Origin: a virus
Length of the DNA: 64,000 bases
Direction: 5' to 3' (one strand)
Virus record (IMG/VR): IMGVR_UViG_3300031576_000005
Location: 1 to 64,000 of that record
Shown here piece after piece: positions 13,028-19,058 of this stretch; within the stretch, counting starts at the first letter, position 1, and each line of letters starts with the position of its first letter. Made by a program: the position numbers and the translations under genes. The notes beneath the pieces are model-generated. The model did no database searches and was not told where the DNA came from. It saw nothing but the letters and a program-made list of their open reading frames with translations.

Positions 13028-13264
13028 TTAGATAGATTCTCCCGACCGGGAGTTGATACCGAGGCCAAAATAATGTTGTGGCCATTCACGACACACTAAC
13101 CCCATGCTAAACATGGGTTTCTTTTCGTACACTGGAAAAGATAATTTTTTCCCGCCTAACGAGCGGGCAAATGCTATGCTCTCATAATCGGAGCATCCTA
13201 CCTTTTCTCGTATATCCCTAGGGATATACACTAACGATTTTTTTAATATATCTATATAATTCAT
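13028..13264 (-). CDS. Hypothetical protein, 78 aa
   Basis: MNYIDILKKSLVYIPRDIRE then KVGCSDYESIAFARSLGGKK; compact, C-terminal SGESI. No family recognised. First gene left of the non-coding region 13265-14027. Its 3' end contains CTCCCGACCGGGAG, a near match to the palindromes at 14720 and 14769. Confidence 0.55.
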   Translation of the reverse strand: MNYIDILKKSLVYIPRDIREKVGCSDYESIAFARSLGGKKLSFPVYEKKPMFSMGLVCREWPQHYFGLGINSRSGESI

Positions 13265-13439
13265 ATTTTTTTCATTTTATTTTATTAATCCCTCTGACAC
13301 CATGACTCTACCATATCCAGATGAGCACTCAAGATATTTTTTAATTAATTTGTATATATATTTTTATCATTTTCATTTATTTGTTTGACATCTCGGAATC
13401 AATTCAGGTAATCCCAAAGCGATTTTAAAAAAATAAATC

Positions 13440-13468
13440 TTGACAACCCTACCCTATTTTTATATAAT
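13440..13468 (+). promoter_or_regulatory. Perfect sigma-70 promoter, rightward
   Basis: TTGACA (13440-13445), 17 bases, TATAAT (13463-13468), an exact consensus. Predicted start near 13475. No gene follows directly; the next plus-strand ATG of a long frame is at 14028. The promoter may drive a non-coding RNA or a long leader. Confidence 0.65.
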
Positions 13469-13654
13469 TTCAAAAAAATTTTTGTTGAATTTAGGGCGGG
13501 GAGCTTAACATACAACCAAAAAACAAAATTCAAATATATATATTTATTCAAACTAACAAATAAAAAACCCTCCCTATAATCTCTATCAATTTATAACTAT
13601 TTATATCCACTTATACTCCAAACCATGTATAAATCACTATAATGCCTTATATAT

Positions 13655-13679
13655 CTGACGCTATCCTATATAGTGTCAG
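13655..13679. repeat. Hairpin/palindrome CTGACGCTA...TAGTGTCAG
   Basis: Nine-base arms (one G-T wobble) around TCCTATA, with TATA repeated on both flanks. Either an operator or an RNA hairpin 180 bases into the transcript predicted from the promoter at 13440. Confidence 0.45.
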
Positions 13680-13758
13680 GTATACCAGACTTTGTAAACA
13701 AAGCCACCCTATTAATCGTAAAATTTTGAAATACCGATTCAAAGCTATTAAACTGATT

Positions 13759-13787
13759 AAAAAAAATCACCCACCACTATAGGTGGT
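13759..13787 (-). terminator. Hairpin with U-tract, leftward (first of a pair)
   Basis: On the minus strand CCACC-TATAGT-GGTGG is followed by GTGA and eight T. The hairpin shares ACCACTATAGGT with the one at 13875. Could stop leftward transcription from the 15-16 kb genes before it meets the 13440 promoter. Confidence 0.4.
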
Positions 13788-13874
13788 AGTATATTTTAAT
13801 CTATCAAAAAATATATAAAATTAAAATCAAACTAAAAAAGTGTGTTTTTCACATATAGGAACATCAATTTTAAT

Positions 13875-13903
13875 AAAAACTGAACACCACTATAGGTAGT
13901 GGT
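13875..13903 (-). terminator. Hairpin with U-tract, leftward (second of a pair)
   Basis: Minus strand: ACCACTA-CCTA-TAGTGGT (7-bp perfect stem) followed by GTTCAGTTTTTATT. Near copy of the hairpin at 13759. Confidence 0.4.
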
Positions 13904-14009
13904 TTATAATGACACCCACGCTATTAATTAAGAAAATTTCATCAGGCCGAGGCCAAATTATAAAAGTCTCAAAAAATACCCCACTAACTATTTATTATAG
14001 ACATATTTT

Positions 14010-14023
14010 TTTAGTGTAAATAT
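14010..14023 (+). promoter_or_regulatory. AGTGTAA motif before the FkbM-like gene
   Basis: TTAGTGTAAATATT; gtgtaa begins at 14014, 14 bases before ATG 14028. Same motif as the putative late promoters further right; here the distance to the start codon is short, as for the leftward copy at 16235. Confidence 0.5.
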
Positions 14024-14027
14024 TAAC

Positions 14028-14661
14028 ATGAATATAATTCAGATTGGGTCAAATAATGGGAAAGACCATGTTTTTGATTTTGTAAGCAAAAATGCTAATA
14101 AAATTAATAAATTAATTCTCGTAGATGCCCTACAAGAATGTATAGAAGAGACAAAAATACAATACAAAGATTTTCCTTTCGCCCAATTTATTCATTGTTG
14201 CGTTTCTAATCATAACGAAGAATTTCAAACCTTTTTTAAACCAAATAACCAACGAACTAATGTTAGTTCTACTAATCGCGACCAATTAATTAAACATTGC
14301 GAAAATGATATTTTAGAAATCAAAGTCCCATCTCAACATATTAATGATATAATTAAGATGGCCGCGGATTCAGAGAGAGAGAGAGAGAGTAGATAGGCTT
14401 TATATTGACGCAGAGGGGTTGGATTGCGATATAATATTAGCAATTGATTTTGATTTATATAATATAGATTATATTCAATTCGAAGGGGGACATTGTGATG
14501 GACCTCATGCTAATGGAGGTTCAAAATATGATTCAATAATAAAACTATTAATTTCTCATGGTTTTAAAATACAAAATATTCCACATCACGACACAATTGC
14601 TATAAAAAATCATTTAGACTGGAAAGATTTTGTCGACGAATTAAAAGTAATTGTTCTCTAA
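14028..14661 (+). pseudogene. FkbM-family methyltransferase, frame-off at an (AG)9 tract
   Basis: Two consecutive frames form one protein. The first (ATG 14028) begins MNIIQIGSNNGKDHVFDFVS, an SAM-binding start, and stops at TAG 14394-14396 after SERERESR. The second frame carries LYIDAEGLDCDIILAIDFD and DYIQFEGGHCDG, the FkbM (Methyltransf_21) signature, and ends at 14661. They join within (AG)9 at 14372-14389; ten or seven AG units would give one 210-residue protein. Likely role: O-methylation of a sugar or surface glycan. As sequenced the gene is off. Confidence 0.7.
14372..14389 (+). repeat. (AG)9 dinucleotide repeat, candidate phase switch
   Basis: Eighteen bases of uninterrupted AG inside the FkbM-like gene, encoding alternating Glu/Arg. 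It sits exactly where the reading frame changes. Short tandem repeats of this kind act as contingency loci through slipped-strand mispairing. Confidence 0.7.
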
Positions 14662-14719
14662 TTTTTAATTTATCACATATTAGCACAAGGGGAGATAGAG
14701 CATCTCTTTTTGAAATCAC

Positions 14720-14781
14720 TCCCGAACGGGAAGTATTTGACCAAAAGGACGTTAAATCTCTAATTTATTCCCGAACGGGAA
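14720..14781. promoter_or_regulatory. Two operator-like palindromes TCCCGAACGGGA
   Basis: Identical 12-bp palindromes at 14720-14731 and 14769-14780, the second extended to TTCCCGAACGGGAA, with starts 49 bp apart. The second ends 11 bp before the -35 box at 14793. This arrangement is that of a repressor or activator site pair. A related CTCCCGACCGGGAG lies inside the gene at 13028. Confidence 0.5.
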
Positions 14782-14792
14782 AATTTTAATAG

Positions 14793-14821
14793 TTGACAAC
14801 AACGAAGTATCGTGATATATT
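14793..14821 (+). promoter_or_regulatory. Sigma-70 promoter, leaderless geometry
   Basis: TTGACA (14793-14798), 17 bases, TATATT (14816-14821). The seventh base downstream is the A of ATG 14828. Confidence 0.6.
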
Positions 14822-14827
14822 GAATAT

Positions 14828-14905
14828 ATGAATAATTACGACGAACTTAATAAAAAATTAGATGAACTAAAAAAACACATTGGTTCATATGCAGAACGAT
14901 ATTAA
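14828..14905 (+). CDS. Leaderless micro-ORF, 25 aa
   Basis: MNNYDELNKKLDELKKHIGS then YAERY, a charged helix/coiled coil, directly at the predicted transcript start of the promoter at 14793. It overlaps the ORF at 14889-14996; an indel near 14889 would fuse the two into one coiled-coil protein. Real but short gene, or the first half of a broken one. Confidence 0.45.
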   Translation: MNNYDELNKKLDELKKHIGSYAERY

Positions 14906-14996
14906 GGATTTACATAATAAAATAGATACCATATATCCACCGGCACCGGTGGGATGTAAGCGGATAAAAAAGATTTTACAACCATCAACTATTTGA
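14889..14996 (+). CDS. Overlapping micro-ORF, 35 aa
   Basis: MQNDIKDLHNKIDTIYPPAP then VGCKRIKKILQPSTI; helical start, proline-rich middle, basic end. It overlaps the end of 14828-14905 in another frame. Expression would depend on the promoter at 14793. Confidence 0.35.
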   Translation: MQNDIKDLHNKIDTIYPPAPVGCKRIKKILQPSTI

Positions 14997-15049
14997 TTAG
15001 AAATAATAAAATAGATTAAACGTAACTTAATCTGTCTATCGTCTTTCAA

Positions 15050-15253
15050 TCAATTGCGATTAGCTCCAAAGTCAGTCTTAATTTCTTCTACAGTTTCTTT
15101 CTCACTAATTATTCTTATTTTTTTAGCCCCCGGATGTAACCTTTTTATTGCGGCTATACAAGATTTCTTATTTTTTGAAGACGTAATACCTTCTACTAAA
15201 TTTGTCTTATCTTTCGGGCTACCCTTCCAGAAACAAAAATAATAGAACTTCAT
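15050..15253 (-). CDS. Hypothetical protein, 67 aa
   Basis: MKFYYFCFWKGSPKDKTNLV then EGITSSKNKKSCIAAIKRLH, PGAKKIRIISEKE: alternating strands and one helix, basic. Last gene of the leftward group that begins at 16221. No family recognised. Confidence 0.55.
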   Translation of the reverse strand: MKFYYFCFWKGSPKDKTNLVEGITSSKNKKSCIAAIKRLHPGAKKIRIISEKETVEEIKTDFGANRN

Positions 15254-15266
15254 AAATCTTACATAA

Positions 15267-15449
15267 TTAAATTCTTTGTAAATCTTTAGAATAAATAGCT
15301 GCGCCCCAATAATTTATATATAAGAAGCAATAAACTCCCTCTTTTTCTTTTATAGTTTCGGGTATATTTTCTAAAACAATATATCTGCTAGTGCGGCAGA
15401 TTACTCCCCCGCATATTCTATATATTAAATAATTAAAAAATGCCTTCAT
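15267..15449 (-). CDS. Hypothetical protein, 60 aa
   Basis: MKAFFNYLIYRICGGVICRT then SRYIVLENIPETIKEKEGVY: an amphipathic start and a Cys pair, followed by a beta/aromatic region. Possibly membrane associated. No family recognised. Confidence 0.5.
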   Translation of the reverse strand: MKAFFNYLIYRICGGVICRTSRYIVLENIPETIKEKEGVYCFLYINYWGAAIYSKDLQRI

Positions 15450-15454
15450 TCTAT

Positions 15455-15706
15455 CTATTTTCTTTTCTTAAGATTTTTAACCTTCTTCCTTGGTTTGCGG
15501 CTTTTCTTTTCTAAATCTTTAAATGTTTTCACGATATTATCTTTCGTTTCTTGGGTAAAGTCCAAATCAGTAATTATACTTTGTTCGTCCATCTTTTGGA
15601 ACTCTAATTCTCTTTTATACATATCATATAAATCCCCCCACCACTTAAGCGGTAGCCCAGATTTAATTTCTTGAAAACAAAACCGACCAAATTTAAATAT
15701 ATTCAT
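15455..15706 (-). CDS. Basic hypothetical protein, 83 aa
   Basis: MNIFKFGRFCFQEIKSGLPL then KWWGDLYDMYKRELEFQKMD; the C-terminus is extremely lysine/arginine-rich (KKSRKPRKKVKNLKKRK), which suggests nucleic-acid binding. AAAGGA lies before the ATG. Confidence 0.55.
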   Translation of the reverse strand: MNIFKFGRFCFQEIKSGLPLKWWGDLYDMYKRELEFQKMDEQSIITDLDFTQETKDNIVKTFKDLEKKSRKPRKKVKNLKKRK

Positions 15707-15731
15707 TTTAATCCTTTTAATTTATTTACTA

Positions 15732-15926
15732 TTACATCCAAAATTTCTTTTTATCTCCATTTTCCCATCTTTGGTATTTATGATTTTTAACCTCTTCTTT
15801 AGGAGGTTCTTCCACTTCGGGATACCCTAGATGACTTGCAGTACAGTCTTCGTAACAACGTGCGTTGTGTATATGTCCAGTTTCGGTATCCTCACAATAT
15901 GTTCTTGTGTATCCGTTAGATACCAT
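15732..15926 (-). CDS. Cys/His-containing small protein, 64 aa
   Basis: MVSNGYTRTYCEDTETGHIH then NARCYEDCTASHLGYPEVEE: three Cys and several His in 35 residues suggest a small metal site. C-terminus charged. Preceded by AAGGAATAAT. No family recognised. Confidence 0.55.
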   Translation of the reverse strand: MVSNGYTRTYCEDTETGHIHNARCYEDCTASHLGYPEVEEPPKEEVKNHKYQRWENGDKKKFWM

Positions 15927-15927
15927 A

Positions 15928-16221
15928 TTATTCCTTATTTGGCTTCTTTTTAAACGTTTCCTTCGGAATCACATACATACCTTTGAAAACATCGCTAATG
16001 TATACATTCGGCGTTCCACGCCATTCTTCTAGTTCTGGTATTTCTTTCATGGTATCTTCCCCGACAAAAATCCAATCCCCCGCTTCTAAATCATATCCCT
16101 GGTCTTTAGCCAGCCAAACAAAGAAATTAATATCCGAACTAATCTCCAAGTCATTATTTGTTAATAATTTTTGTGGCTTTCCAGACATGCAATCTTTTAA
16201 GAATTTTAGTCGATTTACCAT
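15928..16221 (-). CDS. Hypothetical protein, 97 aa
   Basis: MVNRLKFLKDCMSGKPQKLL then INFFVWLAKDQGYDLEAGDW; mixed fold with WIFVGEDTMKEIPELEEWRG. First leftward gene of the divergent region. Its ATG is 14 bases from the start of an AGTGTAA motif on its own strand. Confidence 0.55.
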   Translation of the reverse strand: MVNRLKFLKDCMSGKPQKLLTNNDLEISSDINFFVWLAKDQGYDLEAGDWIFVGEDTMKEIPELEEWRGTPNVYISDVFKGMYVIPKETFKKKPNKE

Positions 16222-16225
16222 AATA

Positions 16226-16239
16226 TATCTTACACTCTA
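16226..16239 (-). promoter_or_regulatory. AGTGTAA motif, leftward
   Basis: Minus strand AGAGTGTAAGATAT; gtgtaa begins at 16235, 14 bases before ATG 16221. The only copy I found on the minus strand. With the rightward copy at 16300 it forms a divergent pair. Confidence 0.45.
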
Positions 16240-16295
16240 ATATAATAGCAGAAATATTCTATAAAATCAATGAAGAAAATAATTAAATATATAAA

Positions 16296-16309
16296 AATAG
16301 TGTAAAAGC
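16296..16309 (+). promoter_or_regulatory. AGTGTAA motif upstream of the late operon
   Basis: AATAGTGTAAAAGC; gtgtaa begins at 16300, 99 bases before the first gene (16399) of the rightward operon that includes the sigma-like gene. This would allow autoregulation. Confidence 0.5.
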
Positions 16310-16327
16310 ATATACGGATAATTATTG

Positions 16328-16356
16328 TTGAAAAGTACGACCATACCTGATAGTAT
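16328..16356 (+). promoter_or_regulatory. Sigma-70 promoter with operator-like inverted repeat
   Basis: TTGAAA (16328-16333), 17 bases, TAGTAT (16351-16356); predicted start near 16363. CATACCT (16342-16348) and AGGTATG (16365-16371) form an inverted repeat around the -10 box and start site, suited to a repressor. Confidence 0.6.
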
Positions 16357-16398
16357 AAAGGTAAAGGTATGTTAAGATAAATTTAAATTAGGAGTTTT

Positions 16399-16866
16399 AT
16401 GGATATAAAGTATTGTAATTCATGTGGACAGGATAATGTTTTATCTGCCAAATTCTGTATGGCCTGTCGTTTAGGATTCCCAGATATCATAGTTAAGGTT
16501 TCAAATAAGCCACATCTAAAAAAGCAGGTAAGTAAATATAATAAAATAGAAGTAGATGATTCTGAAAAGTTAGGAGAGGGGGATGAATCAGATGCGGATA
16601 TTGATTTAGTTTGTGGATATTTCGACGACCCAAATGCTCAAATGGATTTTGCTAGCAGTTTGATTGATAGGGTTATTAGCGATAATGTCCCTTCTATTAG
16701 AGAACGTGCTATAAAAATTCAAGATGTTATAGCTACCGCCAAAAAGACAGAGGGCAAAAGAGATTCAGGATTAGGAAAAATTTCAACACAAAAAGATGCT
16801 AAGAAAATAGCTGAACAAATGTTTAAATCAACAGAATCTACTAGAATTATTGAAGGCAAAGAATAA
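16399..16866 (+). CDS. Zinc-ribbon protein, 155 aa
   Basis: N-terminal zinc ribbon C6-x2-C9 and C20-x2-C23 (YCNSCGQDN, FCMACRLGF), then an acidic linker (SEKLGEGDESDADIDLV) and a helical C-terminal part. AGGAG lies five bases before the ATG. First gene of the rightward operon, two bases ahead of a homing endonuclease and before the sigma-like gene. Function unknown; the ribbon and position would suit a transcription or packaging accessory role, which is inference only. Confidence 0.65.
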   Translation: MDIKYCNSCGQDNVLSAKFCMACRLGFPDIIVKVSNKPHLKKQVSKYNKIEVDDSEKLGEGDESDADIDLVCGYFDDPNAQMDFASSLIDRVISDNVPSIRERAIKIQDVIATAKKTEGKRDSGLGKISTQKDAKKIAEQMFKSTESTRIIEGKE

Positions 16867-16868
16867 TT

Positions 16869-17474
16869 ATGATACTTTGTCTTGATTTTTTAAATACATA
16901 CGACGAAAAGCCAAGTGTTATTAAAAGTTTGGTAAAATGTGATGATTGTAGTAAAGAGAGAGTTATAAAAAAAATTAATGCCGTTAGGGGAAGTAACTTT
17001 TGCACTTCTTGTCGTCAAAAAGGAGAAAGACATGGTCTTTATGGCAAACGTGGAGAAAAAAGTCCTAACTACGGTTCTCATCGCTCCGAAGAAACTTGCG
17101 AAAGAATACGCCTATCTCTCGTTGGTCTTTATATTGGAGAAAAACATCCTCGTTGGCGTAAGGATTTAACAAAAGAGGAACGTCAACTCAATAAAGACAG
17201 AAATTATAATCCTAAAAATCGAGAATTTAGAGAAGAGGTATATCTACGCGATAACAATACATGCTGTATTAGCGGTAGAAGAGGCGGTGATTTAGTTGTC
17301 CATCGTCTCTACAACTGGGCTAAATATCCAGAGCTTCGTTTTGATATAAATAACGGTATCACGATTTGTAAAGAGCTTCATCAAATTTTTCATAAAATTT
17401 ATGGAAATCACAACAATACGCCAGAACAGTTTGAGGAATTCAGAAAATATATTTTAGACATCTTAATATGGTAA
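16869..17474 (+). CDS. NUMOD3/HNH homing endonuclease, 201 aa (copy 1)
   Basis: Layout: N-terminal CDDC...CTSC zinc ribbon, two NUMOD3-type blocks (GERHGLYGKRGEKSPNYG, HRSEETCERIRLSL), then the HNH domain (RWRKDLTKEERQLNKDR, VVHRLYNWAKYPELRF, NNGITICKELHQIFHKIYG, NTPEQFEEF). Nicks DNA and promotes its own spread. One of six similar genes in the window. The first HNH histidine is followed by Arg (VHRL) where the others have HHL or HHI/HHF. Overlaps the sigma gene start by 7 bases. Confidence 0.85.
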   Translation: MILCLDFLNTYDEKPSVIKSLVKCDDCSKERVIKKINAVRGSNFCTSCRQKGERHGLYGKRGEKSPNYGSHRSEETCERIRLSLVGLYIGEKHPRWRKDLTKEERQLNKDRNYNPKNREFREEVYLRDNNTCCISGRRGGDLVVHRLYNWAKYPELRFDINNGITICKELHQIFHKIYGNHNNTPEQFEEFRKYILDILIW

Positions 17475-18118
17475 CATTCGAGGAAAGCATACCTAAAATT
17501 AATAAAGTGATTTCGTTATATCGTAGCCGCTGGACATTACAACATTATAGCTATGAAGATATTTCTCAAGACATTTTATTACACATATATCATAAGTGGC
17601 ATCTTTACAATCAGGAGAAAAATTTGGAACCATGGATAGCTCGCCTAACTCAAAATTTTCTAAAAAACGAGATGAGGAATAAATATTATATCCATCAAAA
17701 GCCTTGCCTCCGTTGCCCAATGTATACTCAAGACGATGGTTGCAAATTATACGGGACTGTTTCTTCCAAATGCCGTCTGTATAAAAAATTTATTGAACAA
17801 AAATCAGAAGCATCAAATATTAATTTTCCCGTCTCCTATGAAACTTCCAGTTATGACTCATCTCAACCATTTAGTTGTACTCCTACTGAATTTACTCAAG
17901 GTCTAAATTTGATAATCTCCGGAATAGATAAAGAAGTATTTAATTTATTTTTTGCCTCCGGATTTTCAACTACAAAAATAGCAAGACACATACATATCAG
18001 CGGCCAGAATTTTAACGAACGATTTGAAATTGTTGAGGAGAGCCTAAAAAATACTCAACTCTTAGCAAGAGATGTTATAGAAGATAAGAAAATTTCGATG
18101 GGATTAAATTATGTCTAA
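17468..18118 (+). CDS. Sigma-70-family-like factor, 216 aa
   Basis: Residues 26-73 match sigma region 2: YSYEDISQDILLHIYHKWHL then EPWIARLTQNFLKNEMRNKY, closely following the ECF pattern (xxEDIxQDxFLxxWxx...PWLxxIARNxxxDxxR). Residues 153-200 (ISGIDKEVFNLFFASGF, TTKIARHIHIS) look like region 4 with a helix-turn-helix. A four-cysteine insert (C80, C83, C92, C102) between the regions may bind zinc. Expected role: redirect host RNA polymerase to phage promoters, probably the AGTGTAA motifs. I assign this from motifs only. Confidence 0.65.
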   Translation: MVTFEESIPKINKVISLYRSRWTLQHYSYEDISQDILLHIYHKWHLYNQEKNLEPWIARLTQNFLKNEMRNKYYIHQKPCLRCPMYTQDDGCKLYGTVSSKCRLYKKFIEQKSEASNINFPVSYETSSYDSSQPFSCTPTEFTQGLNLIISGIDKEVFNLFFASGFSTTKIARHIHISGQNFNERFEIVEESLKNTQLLARDVIEDKKISMGLNYV

Positions 18119-19058
18119 CGAAAAAGAAATCCTAACAGAAGAAGATAAAAAGTTCATAATCGACAATTATTCTAAGATGTCTGTTTATCAACTGGCTATT
18201 CGTCTTAATATCAAAACAGAGAATAGGAAGTGTCCTATTATTCTTGATTTTATTAAGAACTCCGGACTACAAATTACGCCAAACTCTCAACCCGTCTCTG
18301 CCGATGTTAAAGCCACGCCACTATCTCCAGAAGAAATCGTCAAATCAATCATTGAAGAAAAAAATATAGATGTAGACAATCCCGATGCAGAAATTGATTA
18401 TCAACAAGTAAGTATCGAAGAGTTTGCTAATGTTTTAAAAGAACTGCATATTTTTGTTAGGACTCCAATAAGTGAAAAAGAAAAGAAAGATATTACTTTT
18501 CTAATCAATCAAATGCAATCTAGGCGATATCTTTATAATTATAAGAGCTATAAGAAGAGGGAATACAAAGATTTATTTCGAGAGGAGTTCGTTCGCGCCC
18601 TTTATGGAAAAGGTGATATGCCGCAAGACGAGGTAAATGATTACATTGACGTATGCAATGAAATAGTTTTTCAATATGATATAAAATGTAAAATTCGTGA
18701 AATAGAAAAAATGAAAGACTCCCCCGGAAATAGCGTAGCACAAATTGTTGCATTTGATAGCTTAATTTTAAATCTAAATGACCAAAACACAAATTCAACA
18801 AAGCGAGCTGGTGAAATTAAAAAGACTCTTGGTGTTAATCGAGAGCAGAGATTAAAAGATAGTCGCCCACAAGGTCTGACCGTTTTAGCTCTTATTGAAG
18901 CCTTTCAGGATAATGAGAAACGAGCCGCGTTAATGAAACTTCAGGAAAATAAAGACAAAGAAATACGAGATACAATGCAAGTCTTAGATGAAATGGATGC
19001 AACCAAAGCCCTAATTCTTGGTGTGGGCATTGATGAAATTTTACAGGGTGGCTTATGA
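18111..19058 (+). CDS. HTH protein upstream of terminase, 315 aa
   Basis: N-terminal helix-turn-helix-like segment (residues 11-33, DKKFIIDNYSKMSVYQLAIR) followed by acidic linkers and a helical C-terminal half with LIEAFQDNEKRAALMKLQEN. An HTH protein ahead of the large terminase could be the small terminase subunit, but no conserved motif proves it. Overlaps the sigma gene by 8 bases and the next gene by 4 (ATGA). Confidence 0.45.
   Translation: MSNEKEILTEEDKKFIIDNYSKMSVYQLAIRLNIKTENRKCPIILDFIKNSGLQITPNSQPVSADVKATPLSPEEIVKSIIEEKNIDVDNPDAEIDYQQVSIEEFANVLKELHIFVRTPISEKEKKDITFLINQMQSRRYLYNYKSYKKREYKDLFREEFVRALYGKGDMPQDEVNDYIDVCNEIVFQYDIKCKIREIEKMKDSPGNSVAQIVAFDSLILNLNDQNTNSTKRAGEIKKTLGVNREQRLKDSRPQGLTVLALIEAFQDNEKRAALMKLQENKDKEIRDTMQVLDEMDATKALILGVGIDEILQGGL

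Larger units (their letters stand above)
13265..14027. other. Non-coding regulatory stretch, 763 bp
   Basis: Lies between a leftward gene (start 13264) and the rightward FkbM-like gene (start 14028). It holds a perfect sigma-70 promoter (13440-13468, rightward), an imperfect hairpin (13655-13679), two related hairpins (13759-13787 and 13875-13903) and the AGTGTAA motif at 14014. No ORF over 20 codons follows the promoter, so a leader or non-coding RNA is plausible. Confidence 0.55.
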
